From: CAISOG01 sp044375625
Lineage (GTDB): Bacteria > Pseudomonadota > Alphaproteobacteria > CAISOG01
DNA: 13,933 bases
Assembly: GCA_044375625.1 (NCBI GenBank)
Contig: JBILMH010000043.1
Location: forward strand, 1 to 13,933
Direction of reading: 5' to 3'
Positions 1-7,320 of this stretch are shown here, in pieces; the stretch's first letter is position 1, and every line of letters starts with the position of its first letter. The position numbers and the translations under genes were made by a program. The notes beneath the pieces are model-generated. The model saw only the letters and a list, made by a program, of their open reading frames with translations. It did no database searches and had not been told where the DNA came from.

Positions 1-299
1 TTCCCCTCCGCAGAAGAAATAATCGATAGCCAGACGACCTTGTCATTTTTTTCGCCCGCGTATTTCTTTTGCAACGCCTGCATGTTCCCACCTTTGTAGT
101 GTTTTTTGACAAAGGGGCACAGGTGATTGGTCCATTCCAACACCACAATCTTCCCCTTATATTCCGACAGGGTGCGAATTTCATTGTTGCTGTCCGACAG
201 GGTAAAGTCGGGGGCGGGTTCATTGATCCGCACCTGCGCCGCCACGGGGCTGCAAAGCGTTGCAAGGATAATGGCGGTCAGGGCAAACAGACGGTACAT
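1..299 (-). CDS. Periplasmic redoxin (AhpC/TSA, PRX-like family), 3' end outside window
   Basis: The N-terminal 99 residues are visible; the gene runs off the left edge. Residues 1-21 form a signal peptide (basic start, hydrophobic core, cleavage likely after Ala-Ala near residue 21). The mature part opens with the PAPDFTL motif of thioredoxin-fold peroxidase-like proteins. The segment VVLEWTNHLCPFVKKHY (residues 52-68) follows, with one candidate redox cysteine, Cys61, followed by Pro-Phe-Val as in PRX-like redoxins. A GGAG ribosome site lies 6 nt before the ATG. The gene starts 27 bp after the stop of the DsbD-type transporter, so the two are probably cotranscribed. The inferred role is a periplasmic thiol reductase or peroxidase kept reduced by that transporter. 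The exact substrate cannot be told. Confidence 0.82.
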   Translation of the reverse strand, partial: MYRLFALTAIILATLCSPVAAQVRINEPAPDFTLSDSNNEIRTLSEYKGKIVVLEWTNHLCPFVKKHYKGGNMQALQKKYAGEKNDKVVWLSIISSAEG

Positions 300-326
300 C
301 GGGGACTCCAGCAGGGTAAAATAAGG

Positions 327-2492
327 CTAAGGTTTATAGGAAAGCGCGGCCAACAACAAGTCGGGCGTTAACAATTGCGGCAACAGCTGCGGCGCTTGGC
401 CTGGCCAAAACAGGATATACAGCGGCACCCCCGTGCGCTGATACTTGGCCAACTCGGCGGCAATCACCGCATCACGATTCGTCCAATCGGCCACCAGATA
501 GGTAACGCCGCGATCCCGCAACGCCTGCTGCACGCTGTCACGGCTAAGGGTGCTGGCCTCATTCACCTTGCAGGTTAAACACCAGTCCGCGGTGAAATTC
601 ACCAGCACGGGTTTGCCCGCGGCCTGCAAGGCGGCAAGCTTTTCGGGGCTAAAGGCTTGGGGATCGCCTGACTGCTCACGAACGGCAGATGGTTGGGGAT
701 TCTCTGATGCAGCAGGCGCAAACAGGGGCAAGGCCGCAAGCAGGCTTAGCAGCAGCAGAAGGCATCGCCACCACCGACCAACCCGCCCCCATGCCCACAG
801 GGTGAATCCGGCCAGCAACAGCCAGGCCAGCACCTGAAACACCGCCGCCATCCCCTGTTGCCGTCCCAGTACCCACAGCAACCACAGGGCGCTGGCCAAC
901 AGGGGAAAGCCCAACAACTGCTTAAAATGCTCCATCCACGCGCCAGGGCGGGGCAGGCGTTGCAGCAGCGCTGGCCAGCTGGATAGCACCACGACGGGCA
1001 GGGCGAGGCCAGCCCCCAGTGCGGCAAAAATCAGCAGGGTGAGCAGGGGAGGCATGCTGAGCGCTAGCCCCAGGGCGATGGCCATAAACGGCCCCGTGCA
1101 GGGTGTCGCCACCAGGGTTGCCAAGACCCCCGTGGCAAAGGCGGTGCTGCTGCCATGATGGCGGGAAAAACGGTTGGCCAGCCCACTCAGTTTTTGCCCC
1201 CACTCCACAAAGCCAAACAGGGAAAAGCTGATAAGGGTGAACAGCAACACCATCGCGGTGACAAAACCTGGCGATTGCAGCTGAAAGCCCCAGCCTAAGC
1301 GTTGCCCCGCCAGTTGAAGCAGGATGAGCAGGGCGGCCAGCACCAACATGCTGCTGATAACCCCCGCACTGTACCACAGGGCGTGTCGCCGTGGGCTGGT
1401 CGTTATCGGCGCCAATGGGGAGGTAGGGTAGGGATGATGGTGCGATGCCTTAACAAAGCCCAAAACTTTAAGAGCCAGCACGGGAAACACGCATGGCATC
1501 AAATTCAGCACCATGCCGCCGAGTAGGGCAAGCAAGAGGGCGCGCGCCGCCAGCCCCCAGGATAGGGCGCCCTGTTGCCAATAGCGGTTAATGCTGGTCT
1601 CCCCATCAGTTGTCACTTGAATGTCAAAGGCCTGCGTTGTTTTGCGATTATCCCGAAACAGCAACACACCCAACCATTGTGGAGGCAGATCTTTTTCCTT
1701 CAACTCCTGCGCGGCGGGCAGGGTAATGGTCAGGCTGTGCCCAACCCGTTCAAAGGTCGGCGGGGGTGAATTGGCCGCCAGCGATGGGTCGGCTGGAAAG
1801 AAATCGAGGGGGGTCAGTTGGCCATTGCCAACATCGCTTAAGTGAACTTGCACCACCCATTGGCCATCACGAAGGCTGGCTTTGGCCGACCAGTTCGGCT
1901 TTGGCTGCGGCAGCAGGGCGCGCGCCCGCGCAAAAGCCTCTGCATGTTCGGGGTTGGCCGTCGCGCTGGCCGCCACGGGCAGGGTGAGTGACAATTCGGC
2001 CTGCTCAGGCACACAAATGTCCTTACAAACCAACCAATCCGCCTGCAGTTTTATGGTCTGATGCGATCCCACGGCGATGGTTGGCGGCACCATCAACTCA
2101 GTCAGCAGGGCTGTTTCGCCCGAATAGCCATAATTGACCAGCGGTGGGGTGTTGATACGTTCGGGATACGGCCATTGTGGCTCACCCGCCGTCAAGCCAT
2201 CGGGCAGGTTCCAGCTTAATTGGGTTGCCAAGCCCGAATCGCCAGGGTTGCGCCAATAGCTGTGCCACCCATCCTGCACCGTCAGCAGTAGCATTAGGGA
2301 TGCGGGCTTGCCAGGAACCAGGGCGGTATCCTCAGCAACCAGCTGTACTTTTGCATAGTCGGTGCGCTGGGATGATGCGGGTGATGGGGCTTCGACAGCC
2401 CAAACACTTTGCACGCTGGTCAATGTCAACAGGCCGAATCCCATTAGGGTCAAAAACCATCGCTGGAATGGCGGCCAGCCTGTTTTGCCCAT
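327..2492 (-). CDS. dsbD: DsbD/ScsB-type thiol:disulfide interchange protein
   Basis: Proteins of this family carry electrons from cytoplasmic thioredoxin across the inner membrane to periplasmic thiol proteins. With the chosen start the protein has 721 residues. A signal peptide ends near VWA-VE (residue 32). A periplasmic DsbD-like N domain follows with a CxxxC pair (Cys156, Cys160, motif VCKDICVP). A transmembrane core of about eight helices (roughly 315-592) contains the two family hallmarks NLMPCVFPVLALK (Cys334) and ATPCTGPF (Cys465). The C-terminal thioredoxin domain has CLTC (Cys638, Cys641) and a GVP cis-proline motif. All cysteines needed for a thiol relay are present. The ATG at 2492 has AGGA 5 nt upstream; an ATG at 2516 with GAGG is an alternative. 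The open frame extends further upstream into yqhA, which is not likely to be real. Domain order is as in E. coli DsbD; the core resembles ScsB. Confidence 0.93.
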   Translation of the reverse strand: MGKTGWPPFQRWFLTLMGFGLLTLTSVQSVWAVEAPSPASSQRTDYAKVQLVAEDTALVPGKPASLMLLLTVQDGWHSYWRNPGDSGLATQLSWNLPDGLTAGEPQWPYPERINTPPLVNYGYSGETALLTELMVPPTIAVGSHQTIKLQADWLVCKDICVPEQAELSLTLPVAASATANPEHAEAFARARALLPQPKPNWSAKASLRDGQWVVQVHLSDVGNGQLTPLDFFPADPSLAANSPPPTFERVGHSLTITLPAAQELKEKDLPPQWLGVLLFRDNRKTTQAFDIQVTTDGETSINRYWQQGALSWGLAARALLLALLGGMVLNLMPCVFPVLALKVLGFVKASHHHPYPTSPLAPITTSPRRHALWYSAGVISSMLVLAALLILLQLAGQRLGWGFQLQSPGFVTAMVLLFTLISFSLFGFVEWGQKLSGLANRFSRHHGSSTAFATGVLATLVATPCTGPFMAIALGLALSMPPLLTLLIFAALGAGLALPVVVLSSWPALLQRLPRPGAWMEHFKQLLGFPLLASALWLLWVLGRQQGMAAVFQVLAWLLLAGFTLWAWGRVGRWWRCLLLLLSLLAALPLFAPAASENPQPSAVREQSGDPQAFSPEKLAALQAAGKPVLVNFTADWCLTCKVNEASTLSRDSVQQALRDRGVTYLVADWTNRDAVIAAELAKYQRTGVPLYILFWPGQAPQLLPQLLTPDLLLAALSYKP

Positions 2493-2542
2493 ACGATTCC
2501 TATGATCTGCTTGCATAGCGTGCCTCACGTGATTTTTATCAA

Positions 2543-3076
2543 TCAATGATCGGTTGATCGGGTCACGCGATCCAGATAGGCCAACAAAATGGCGGAGACC
2601 ACAAACACGACGTGAATCGTCACATACCAAAACAATTTTTCGTTGGTGTATTGATCCAGCGTCATAAAAATTTTCAACAAATGAACGCCAGAAATCGTCA
2701 CAATAGAGGTGGAAAGCTTAATCTTTAACGTGCCGGTGTCCAGCTTGCCTAACCAGCGTATTCTTTTTGCGGTGTCGCCAACCGACATGCGGGAAACGGA
2801 ATTTTCATAGCCACCGATCAAAACCATGATAACCAGGTTAGCCATCATAATTTTGTCAACCAGTTCAAGAATTTGAACCAGGAATGGCACGCTGTCGATG
2901 GTCAAAATATCTAAGGAAAGCAGAAAAACTTGCTTAAGAAATTTGATGGAAAACAGCGCCAATACCACGATAAGGCCGATATACAGGGGCACCAACAGCC
3001 AACGGCTTTGAAAGACCAACTGCTCAATAAAATATTCGATTTTGTTGGCAGGTTTTTCAACGGATGGGCGCGCCAT
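2543..3076 (-). CDS. yqhA: UPF0114 family inner-membrane protein (YqhA-like)
   Basis: This 177-residue integral membrane protein resembles E. coli YqhA (UPF0114), whose function is not established. About four hydrophobic segments are visible, near residues 28-45, 64-88, 118-139 and 150-168. The segment after the second helix reads GGYENSVSRM, matching the conserved YEN motif of the family. The loop near 100-120 is basic (RIRWLGKLDTGTLKIKL). The ATG is preceded by a GGGGGA ribosome site. The stop lies 50 bp before the preferred start of the DsbD-type gene, or 26 bp before the alternative start, so this is probably the first gene of a three-gene operon with dsbD and the redoxin. The operon placement is inferred from strand and spacing. 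Confidence 0.88.
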   Translation of the reverse strand: MARPSVEKPANKIEYFIEQLVFQSRWLLVPLYIGLIVVLALFSIKFLKQVFLLSLDILTIDSVPFLVQILELVDKIMMANLVIMVLIGGYENSVSRMSVGDTAKRIRWLGKLDTGTLKIKLSTSIVTISGVHLLKIFMTLDQYTNEKLFWYVTIHVVFVVSAILLAYLDRVTRSTDH

Positions 3077-3122
3077 GGCAATCCCCCTTTTGGCTGAACA
3101 GTGGTTGATACATTGCCCTTAC

Positions 3123-3149
3123 CCTATACAATTTTCCCCGATGTGCCAA
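3123..3149 (-). promoter_or_regulatory. Possible sigma70-type promoter for the yqhA-dsbD-redoxin operon
   Basis: On the minus strand TTGGCA (3144-3149) is followed after 15 bp by TATAGG (3123-3128). It lies about 50 bp upstream of the yqhA ATG, in the 113-bp gap after comF. The spacer is two bases short of ideal, so this is a weak call. Confidence 0.28.
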
Positions 3150-3189
3150 GGGGCGACCAGGGTTCTGTATAAGTTCAGTTCGGGGGTAA

Positions 3190-3969
3190 TCAGGCGCTGC
3201 GTGCCACCCGTGCAATGGTCAGCACCCGCACCTCTGCCGCGCCCGCCCGCAACAAAACCTGGCTACAGGCGCGGGCGGTTGCCCCTGTGGTAAAAACATC
3301 GTCAATCAGCACAACGGTTTTGCCAGCCAGCTGTGCCTTTGACTTGGGCGGCACCTGAAAGGCGTGGGCAACATTGCGTTGACGCGCCGCCATCCCCAAC
3401 CCACCCTGGCTTTTGGTGGCTTTGCGCCGTTTCAGCAGGCGATGGCCAACCGCCACCCCGCTAAACCCACCGACCCTTTTGGCCAGCTCAGCCGCCTGGT
3501 TATAGCGCCGCCGCCATTGCCGCGTCCAATGCAGGGGCACGGGGATAATCCAATCCGCATTCATTAACAGCTTTTGGCCACCCACTTGCCATAGCAGGCG
3601 GGCAAACCACGGGGCATAGTCCAGGCGGTCACCATGCTTAAAGGCCATGACATGCTGGGCACTGATGTCATCATACAGCAACGCGGCGCAGGTCAGGCGA
3701 AAGGGCGGCGGATTGGTCAGGCAATTGCCGCAAAGCAAATCCCCCGCCCCGCCGGCCAGTTCTGGCGCCATCGGCAGCGCACAACGTTGGCAGCATAGGG
3801 TTAGCGGGGTCAGCTGTTGCCAACAGTCTGGGCAAAGGCCATTGTCTTGCAGGGTTTGTTGACGACAATTTAGGCAGCGGGGCGGCAGCAGAAAATTGCC
3901 GATGCCGCCAATGACTTTCTGTAGCATGCTGGACAGGGGTTTGATCAGCGCCTGAAAAAAATTGGTCAT
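3190..3969 (-). CDS. comF: ComF family phosphoribosyltransferase-like protein
   Basis: The 259-residue protein has the usual ComF layout. An N-terminal zinc-finger region carries paired cysteines (Cys32/35, 46/49, 60/63, 80/83). A type I phosphoribosyltransferase domain follows, with the PRPP-binding motif VVLIDDVFTTGAT at 219-231. Other conserved pieces are KHGDR (111-115), DWIIPVPLHW (139-148) and RRYNQAAELAK (154-164), the last two typical of ComF. ComF/GntX proteins are tied to DNA uptake in some bacteria, but in most proteobacteria the role is not settled. No clear ribosome site precedes the ATG at 3969; an internal ATG at 3927 has none either, so the longer form is kept. The gene diverges from the methyltransferase, an arrangement common in alphaproteobacteria. 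Confidence 0.92.
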   Translation of the reverse strand: MTNFFQALIKPLSSMLQKVIGGIGNFLLPPRCLNCRQQTLQDNGLCPDCWQQLTPLTLCCQRCALPMAPELAGGAGDLLCGNCLTNPPPFRLTCAALLYDDISAQHVMAFKHGDRLDYAPWFARLLWQVGGQKLLMNADWIIPVPLHWTRQWRRRYNQAAELAKRVGGFSGVAVGHRLLKRRKATKSQGGLGMAARQRNVAHAFQVPPKSKAQLAGKTVVLIDDVFTTGATARACSQVLLRAGAAEVRVLTIARVARSA

Positions 3970-3997
3970 TGCTGCTATACCATCATAAAATCGCCGA

Positions 3998-4033
3998 CTT
4001 GGCTGCTGGCTTGGCTGTCGACTTGGCCGTCAA
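3998..4033. repeat. Three tandem copies of a 12-bp unit in the comF/methyltransferase spacer
   Basis: The units are CTTGGCTGctgg, CTTGGCTGtcga and CTTGGCCGtcaa, so an 8-bp core recurs every 12 bp with one change in the third copy. They lie just upstream of comF in a divergent promoter region. They could be a set of phased binding sites or simple slippage; nothing decides between these. Confidence 0.6.
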
Positions 4034-4085
4034 TTTAGCCCCCAATCGCTCAAGATTCGTCTATGCCTGCCTACAGATAAATCGT

Positions 4086-4103
4086 CCACCAAAACCCTGG
4101 TGG
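4086..4103. promoter_or_regulatory. Small perfect hairpin upstream of the methyltransferase
   Basis: CCACCA and TGGTGG form a 6-bp stem around the 6-nt loop AAACCC. It is about 100 bp before the methyltransferase start and is not followed by a T-tract, so it is not a standard terminator. A short palindrome, CAAACGGTTTG, lies near 4139-4149. The function of both is unknown. Confidence 0.35.
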
Positions 4104-4162
4104 GTTCAGCCATTATGCACAAAGCCCGCGCATCGTTGCAAACGGTTTGTTAATGGTAACTA

Positions 4163-4210
4163 ATGGATCATCATCAGGATAACCCGCCAAAGGCCGATAC
4201 AGTATCATGA
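4163..4210 (+). other. Possible 15-codon upstream reading frame overlapping the methyltransferase start
   Basis: An ATG at 4163 opens 15 codons (MDHHQDNPPKADTVS) ending in a TGA whose first two bases are the last two of the downstream ATG (ATGA at 4207-4210). The methyltransferase ATG has no good ribosome site of its own, which would fit translational coupling. The short frame also lacks a clear ribosome site, so it could be chance. Confidence 0.2.
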
Positions 4211-5103
4211 CAACAGCGCCGATTATTTTTGATCCCCTGGCTTTGCGCTTTGGTCGGTGGCGTGCCAACCCCAAGGTGTTATCCAACCACCCCCTGTTGC
4301 AGGAGGTGGCCTCCGCGTTGGCCATGCGGTTGCAGGCGGTTCGCCGCCCCCTTCCCAAGTTGTTGGATTTGGGCAGCCCCAGCCCGCTGCTAAGTCAGGC
4401 TATCTCCAACTCTACGCGCCAGGTCTGTCATCTGATACCAGCTGGCCTGTCCATAGCGGGCGCCTATCGCGGCTATCCCAATATCTTGCCGGTTATCGCG
4501 GAAGATTGGTTGCAATTGCCGCTGGCGGATCACAGTATTGATGCCTGCGTCAGCATGTTCAGCCTGCACACCGTTAACGACGTGTTGGGGTGTTTGCAGG
4601 AAATCAAAAGGGTGTTGCGCCCCGATGGCCTATTGCTGGCCAGTTTTTATGGCGAAGATAACCTAAATGAACTAAGGCACTGTTTGTTGCAGGCGGATCT
4701 TAGGGTTTCAGGGGGAATCTATCCCCGCATGCATCCCGTGACCGCGATCAAGGATGTTGGTCAAATGTTACAAACCGCTGGCTTTGCCCTGCCGGTAGCG
4801 GACGTTACGCATTTGGAAATGCTGTACCCCGATATGCGAAGCCTGCTTAAGGATTTGCAAGATCTAGGCGAACGCAACAGCACCGTTATTCGCCCGCGCC
4901 ATCCCACCCGCCGTGGCGTTTTTGAACAGGCCGGCCAATTCTATCAACAGCAATTCGGCCGTGAGGATGGGTTGATCCCCGCCACCATCAATCTGATGAC
5001 CATCACCGCTTGGTCACCCGATCCATCCAATCAACCCCAAGCCCTTAAGCGCGGCAGTGGCCAAGTCAGCCTGCATCAAGCCCTCAACACCCCCAAGCTT
5101 TAG
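4207..5103 (+). CDS. NDUFAF5/BioC-like SAM-dependent methyltransferase family protein with a degenerate SAM motif
   Basis: The 298-residue protein matches the alphaproteobacterial family related to human NDUFAF5, the complex I assembly factor that hydroxylates an arginine of NDUFS7. Family features are visible: FDPLALR at the N-terminus, a PLADHSIDACVSMFSLHTVND segment near residues 105-125, IKRVLRPDGLLLASFYG near 133-149, GGIYPRMHPV, and a C-terminal AWSPDPSNQPQALKRGS segment. The first methyltransferase motif, normally DLGxGxG, reads LLDLGSPSPLL at 52-62, so the later glycines are missing. The acidic residue expected at the end of the next strand is not evident (CHLIPAGLS). SAM binding is therefore uncertain. 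It is a single gene diverging from comF, with no good ribosome site before the ATG. Confidence 0.85.
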   Translation: MTTAPIIFDPLALRFGRWRANPKVLSNHPLLQEVASALAMRLQAVRRPLPKLLDLGSPSPLLSQAISNSTRQVCHLIPAGLSIAGAYRGYPNILPVIAEDWLQLPLADHSIDACVSMFSLHTVNDVLGCLQEIKRVLRPDGLLLASFYGEDNLNELRHCLLQADLRVSGGIYPRMHPVTAIKDVGQMLQTAGFALPVADVTHLEMLYPDMRSLLKDLQDLGERNSTVIRPRHPTRRGVFEQAGQFYQQQFGREDGLIPATINLMTITAWSPDPSNQPQALKRGSGQVSLHQALNTPKL

Positions 5104-5121
5104 GATGATGGGGAAATCCCG

Positions 5122-5246
5122 AGAGCGTTTTCGCTTTAGTTCTACACTAGGAAGGCAAGGCGAGCCGCGCGGAGCGTATATGGACATACGTGAGCACGGC
5201 GAGCCCGCCAGCCTGACGACGTGTAGGGCTAAATGGGAAATGCTCT
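5122..5246. repeat. 125-bp palindromic element with 26-bp terminal inverted repeats
   Basis: The left arm (5122-5147) begins AGAGCGTTTT and ends CTACAC. The right arm (5221-5246) begins GTGTAGGG and ends GCTCT. The arms match as inverted repeats at 20 of 26 positions. Inside, GGCGAGCC occurs twice in the same orientation (5159-5166 and 5198-5205) around a short palindrome (GTAT...ATAC). No target duplication is obvious. The element fills the gap between two convergent genes and could act as a bidirectional terminator when transcribed. Size, symmetry and position fit a REP-like or MITE-like dispersed element, but only one copy is in the window. Confidence 0.6.
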
Positions 5247-5682
5247 AATGCAGGGTTTTGGGCTGGCTAGGGATATCCAGGGGGAAGGCGGGAATCTCCA
5301 CATCAAATTTTTCACCCCTGCTGGTCACCATGCTGTAGCAACCGACCATGATGCCCGATGGTGTCGTTAGGGGTGTTCCGCTGGTGTACTCAAAGCTTTG
5401 GCCAGGATCCAACTCTGGTTGTTCTCCCACCACGCCAGCCCCCCGTACCTCCTGCACTTGGCCAAAAGCGTTGGTGATCCGCCAATAACGGCTTAACAGC
5501 TGAACAGTCTCATCGCCCAGATTTTCTATCAGCACCCGATACGCCCACAAAAAATGCCGCTCGGTGGGGGCAGATTGGTCGGCTAGATAATGAGGCTCCA
5601 CAGAAATCCTTACGCTGCGCGTGACCTTGCTAAAAGGCGTGTTCGATTCGGAAGTTTTCGGTTTTTTGCGATTAAAAAACAT
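5245..5682 (-). CDS. apaG: ApaG domain protein
   Basis: The 145-residue product is an ApaG (DUF525) protein. The fibronectin-like fold covers roughly residues 20-135. Conserved pieces are LWAYRVLIENLGDETVQLLSRYW (45-67), VQEVRGAGVVGEQPEL (76-91, including the GxGxxG motif) and SGTPLTTPSGIMVGCYSM (101-118). ApaG has been linked to cobalt resistance and magnesium efflux in enteric bacteria, but its biochemical role is not firmly known. The ATG at 5682 is chosen because AAGAGG lies 5 nt before it. An in-frame GTG two codons upstream overlaps that ribosome site. The 20-odd residue N-terminal extension is basic and variable. The stop codon overlaps the end of the palindromic element. Confidence 0.93.
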   Translation of the reverse strand: MFFNRKKPKTSESNTPFSKVTRSVRISVEPHYLADQSAPTERHFLWAYRVLIENLGDETVQLLSRYWRITNAFGQVQEVRGAGVVGEQPELDPGQSFEYTSGTPLTTPSGIMVGCYSMVTSRGEKFDVEIPAFPLDIPSQPKTLH

Positions 5683-5736
5683 TGGCACCTCTTTTCACGA
5701 ATAGGGTGGGCAGATAGGGCATGATACCATGACCGT

Positions 5737-7104
5737 TTATTTCCCCGCGACCATCATGTGATCAACCCGGATGGTTGGGGCATCAACCCCATAGGCAAAA
5801 ACCAGATCGTTGGCGGGGGTGGCGGTAGCCAGCATGTCTTGCAACTTGCCCGCAATCGTCACCTCACTAATCGGATCAGTGATGCGGCCATTATCGATTA
5901 AATAGCCGCTTGCCCCCTGGCTATAATCCCCCGTAATCAGGTTGACGCCCATGCCCATCAAATCGGTGACGTAAAAGCCATAGGAAATATCGGCCATCAG
6001 CTGGTCAGGGCTTTGGGATCCGCCCTCAATCCACACATTGCTGGCGCTGGCACCTGGTGTACCCGCCATGGCGCGGGCAGCATGGCCAGTTGGTGTCATG
6101 TTAAGCTGGCGGGCGCTGGCCAAGTCCAGCAAATAGCTTTGCAGCACCCCAGCGGTTATCAGCGGTCGTGCCACGGTCGCCAGCCCTTCGGCATCAAAGG
6201 GGCGGCTGCGAAGGCCGCGCAAACGATGGGGATCCTCCTGCAACGTGATGGCGCTGCTGGCCACCTGTTGCCCCAGTTTATCCAACAAAAAGCTGGCGCG
6301 GCGGGTAATGGATGAACCGCTGATGGCACTAAGGATTTGGCCAATCAAATCACGCGCAACCCGCGGGGCAAAAATCACCGGCATGGTGGCGGTGTTCAGC
6401 TTATGGGGATTCAGGCGTTTTACGGCATGCTGGCCGGCGCGATTGCCCAGCTGTTCAGCCTGCGGCAAATCGGAACGAAAGCGCGCCAGGGCGTATTCAT
6501 AATCCTGCTCCATACTGCCGTCGCTGGCCTGGGCGATAGCGGTAATCGAAAGCGCCGAGGTGCTGGCCTGATAGCCGCCGACAAAACCGTTGGTGGTAGC
6601 AAAAAAGCTGCGTCCCGCATGCCAATCGGCGGCAGCGTTTTCGGTGTTGCATACCCCCTTATTCTGCAAGGCGGCCTGCTCCATCGCTTCGACCTGTTCG
6701 CGCAAATCTTGGGCACTGACCTCCGTCGGGTCAAACAAATCCAGCTCTGGCCAAGTCTTGGCCAACAGCGCCGCATCGGCTAGCCCCGCATAGGCATCGG
6801 GCGGACTGACCCTGGCCATGGCCAGGGCACGGTTGGCCAGCTCTGGCAAATCCTGTGGCTGTAGGCGGCTGGTGCTAACGCTGGCAACCTTACGCCCCTT
6901 GGCATGATCCACAAACACCCGCACCCCAACCTCACGCGATTCGGCGCGTTCCAACTTTTCTAATGTTCCCAACCGCATGCCCAGGGTCAGGGCTTGCGAT
7001 TCGGCCACCACCACTTCGGCGGCATCAGCGCCCGCCTTTTTGGCTTCGTCTAACAGGCGGGTTGCCAAATCGGGAATGTCAGAATCAGCAAAAAGGTTGG
7101 TCAT
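5737..7104 (-). CDS. pmbA: TldD/PmbA family protein, PmbA (TldE) subunit
   Basis: The 455-residue protein has the normal length and motifs of PmbA/TldE, which pairs with TldD to form a metalloprotease known for microcin B17 maturation and CcdA degradation in E. coli. Visible landmarks are GVRVFVDHAKGRKVASVST (60-78), RPFDAEGL (301-308), TPTGHAARA near 337-345, GDYSQGASGYLIDNGRI (392-408) and a C-terminal VDHMMVAGK. As expected for this subunit the HExxxH metal motif of TldD is absent. The tldD partner is not in the window. The ATG has only a weak ribosome site (GGA about 11 nt upstream). Upstream lies a 216-bp divergent spacer shared with the PYP-fusion gene. Confidence 0.94.
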   Translation of the reverse strand: MTNLFADSDIPDLATRLLDEAKKAGADAAEVVVAESQALTLGMRLGTLEKLERAESREVGVRVFVDHAKGRKVASVSTSRLQPQDLPELANRALAMARVSPPDAYAGLADAALLAKTWPELDLFDPTEVSAQDLREQVEAMEQAALQNKGVCNTENAAADWHAGRSFFATTNGFVGGYQASTSALSITAIAQASDGSMEQDYEYALARFRSDLPQAEQLGNRAGQHAVKRLNPHKLNTATMPVIFAPRVARDLIGQILSAISGSSITRRASFLLDKLGQQVASSAITLQEDPHRLRGLRSRPFDAEGLATVARPLITAGVLQSYLLDLASARQLNMTPTGHAARAMAGTPGASASNVWIEGGSQSPDQLMADISYGFYVTDLMGMGVNLITGDYSQGASGYLIDNGRITDPISEVTIAGKLQDMLATATPANDLVFAYGVDAPTIRVDHMMVAGK

Positions 7105-7320
7105 CGTGAAAAAGTTCCAATGTTCGGGGGGGGCAAGATTTAGGGATTATGCAACCATCGATACCATACCCCGTCGTTCTCCTGCTATAGGCAAACTTAA
7201 TTTTTATTGAGTTTTTATGTCGGGTTTTTTATGGGATTTATCAATCTTTGCAAACAGGCGATTCGGCTGTATGGTCAAGTTATATGGCTTTATGTCACGT
7301 TTTAGCTTTGGAGTTTCCGC
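7105..7320. promoter_or_regulatory. Divergent promoter region between pmbA and the MCP-PYP gene
   Basis: This 216-bp spacer must hold promoters for both genes but no single site stands out. On the plus strand TTGAGT (7207-7212) with 17 bp to TATGGG (7230-7235) is one weak pair. TTGCAA near 7248 with 16 bp to TATGGT is another. A GGAG ribosome site lies 7 nt before the ATG at 7321. A run of eight G is at about 7126-7133. I saw no sigma54 site and no convincing sigma28 site. Confidence 0.3.

Noticed and set aside
2493..2630. N-terminal extension of the DsbD-type gene into yqhA
   Set aside because: The extra residues overlap the yqhA coding end, have no signal-peptide character, and two better-placed starts with ribosome sites exist at 2516 and 2492.
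3139..3165. Sigma54 promoter (TTGGCAC) upstream of yqhA
   Set aside because: The -24 half is suggestive but no GC at the -12 position follows at the right distance.
7240..7270. Flagellar sigma28 promoter before the MCP-PYP gene
   Set aside because: TCAA and GCGATTC are present, but both halves match the consensus poorly and the spacing is uncertain.
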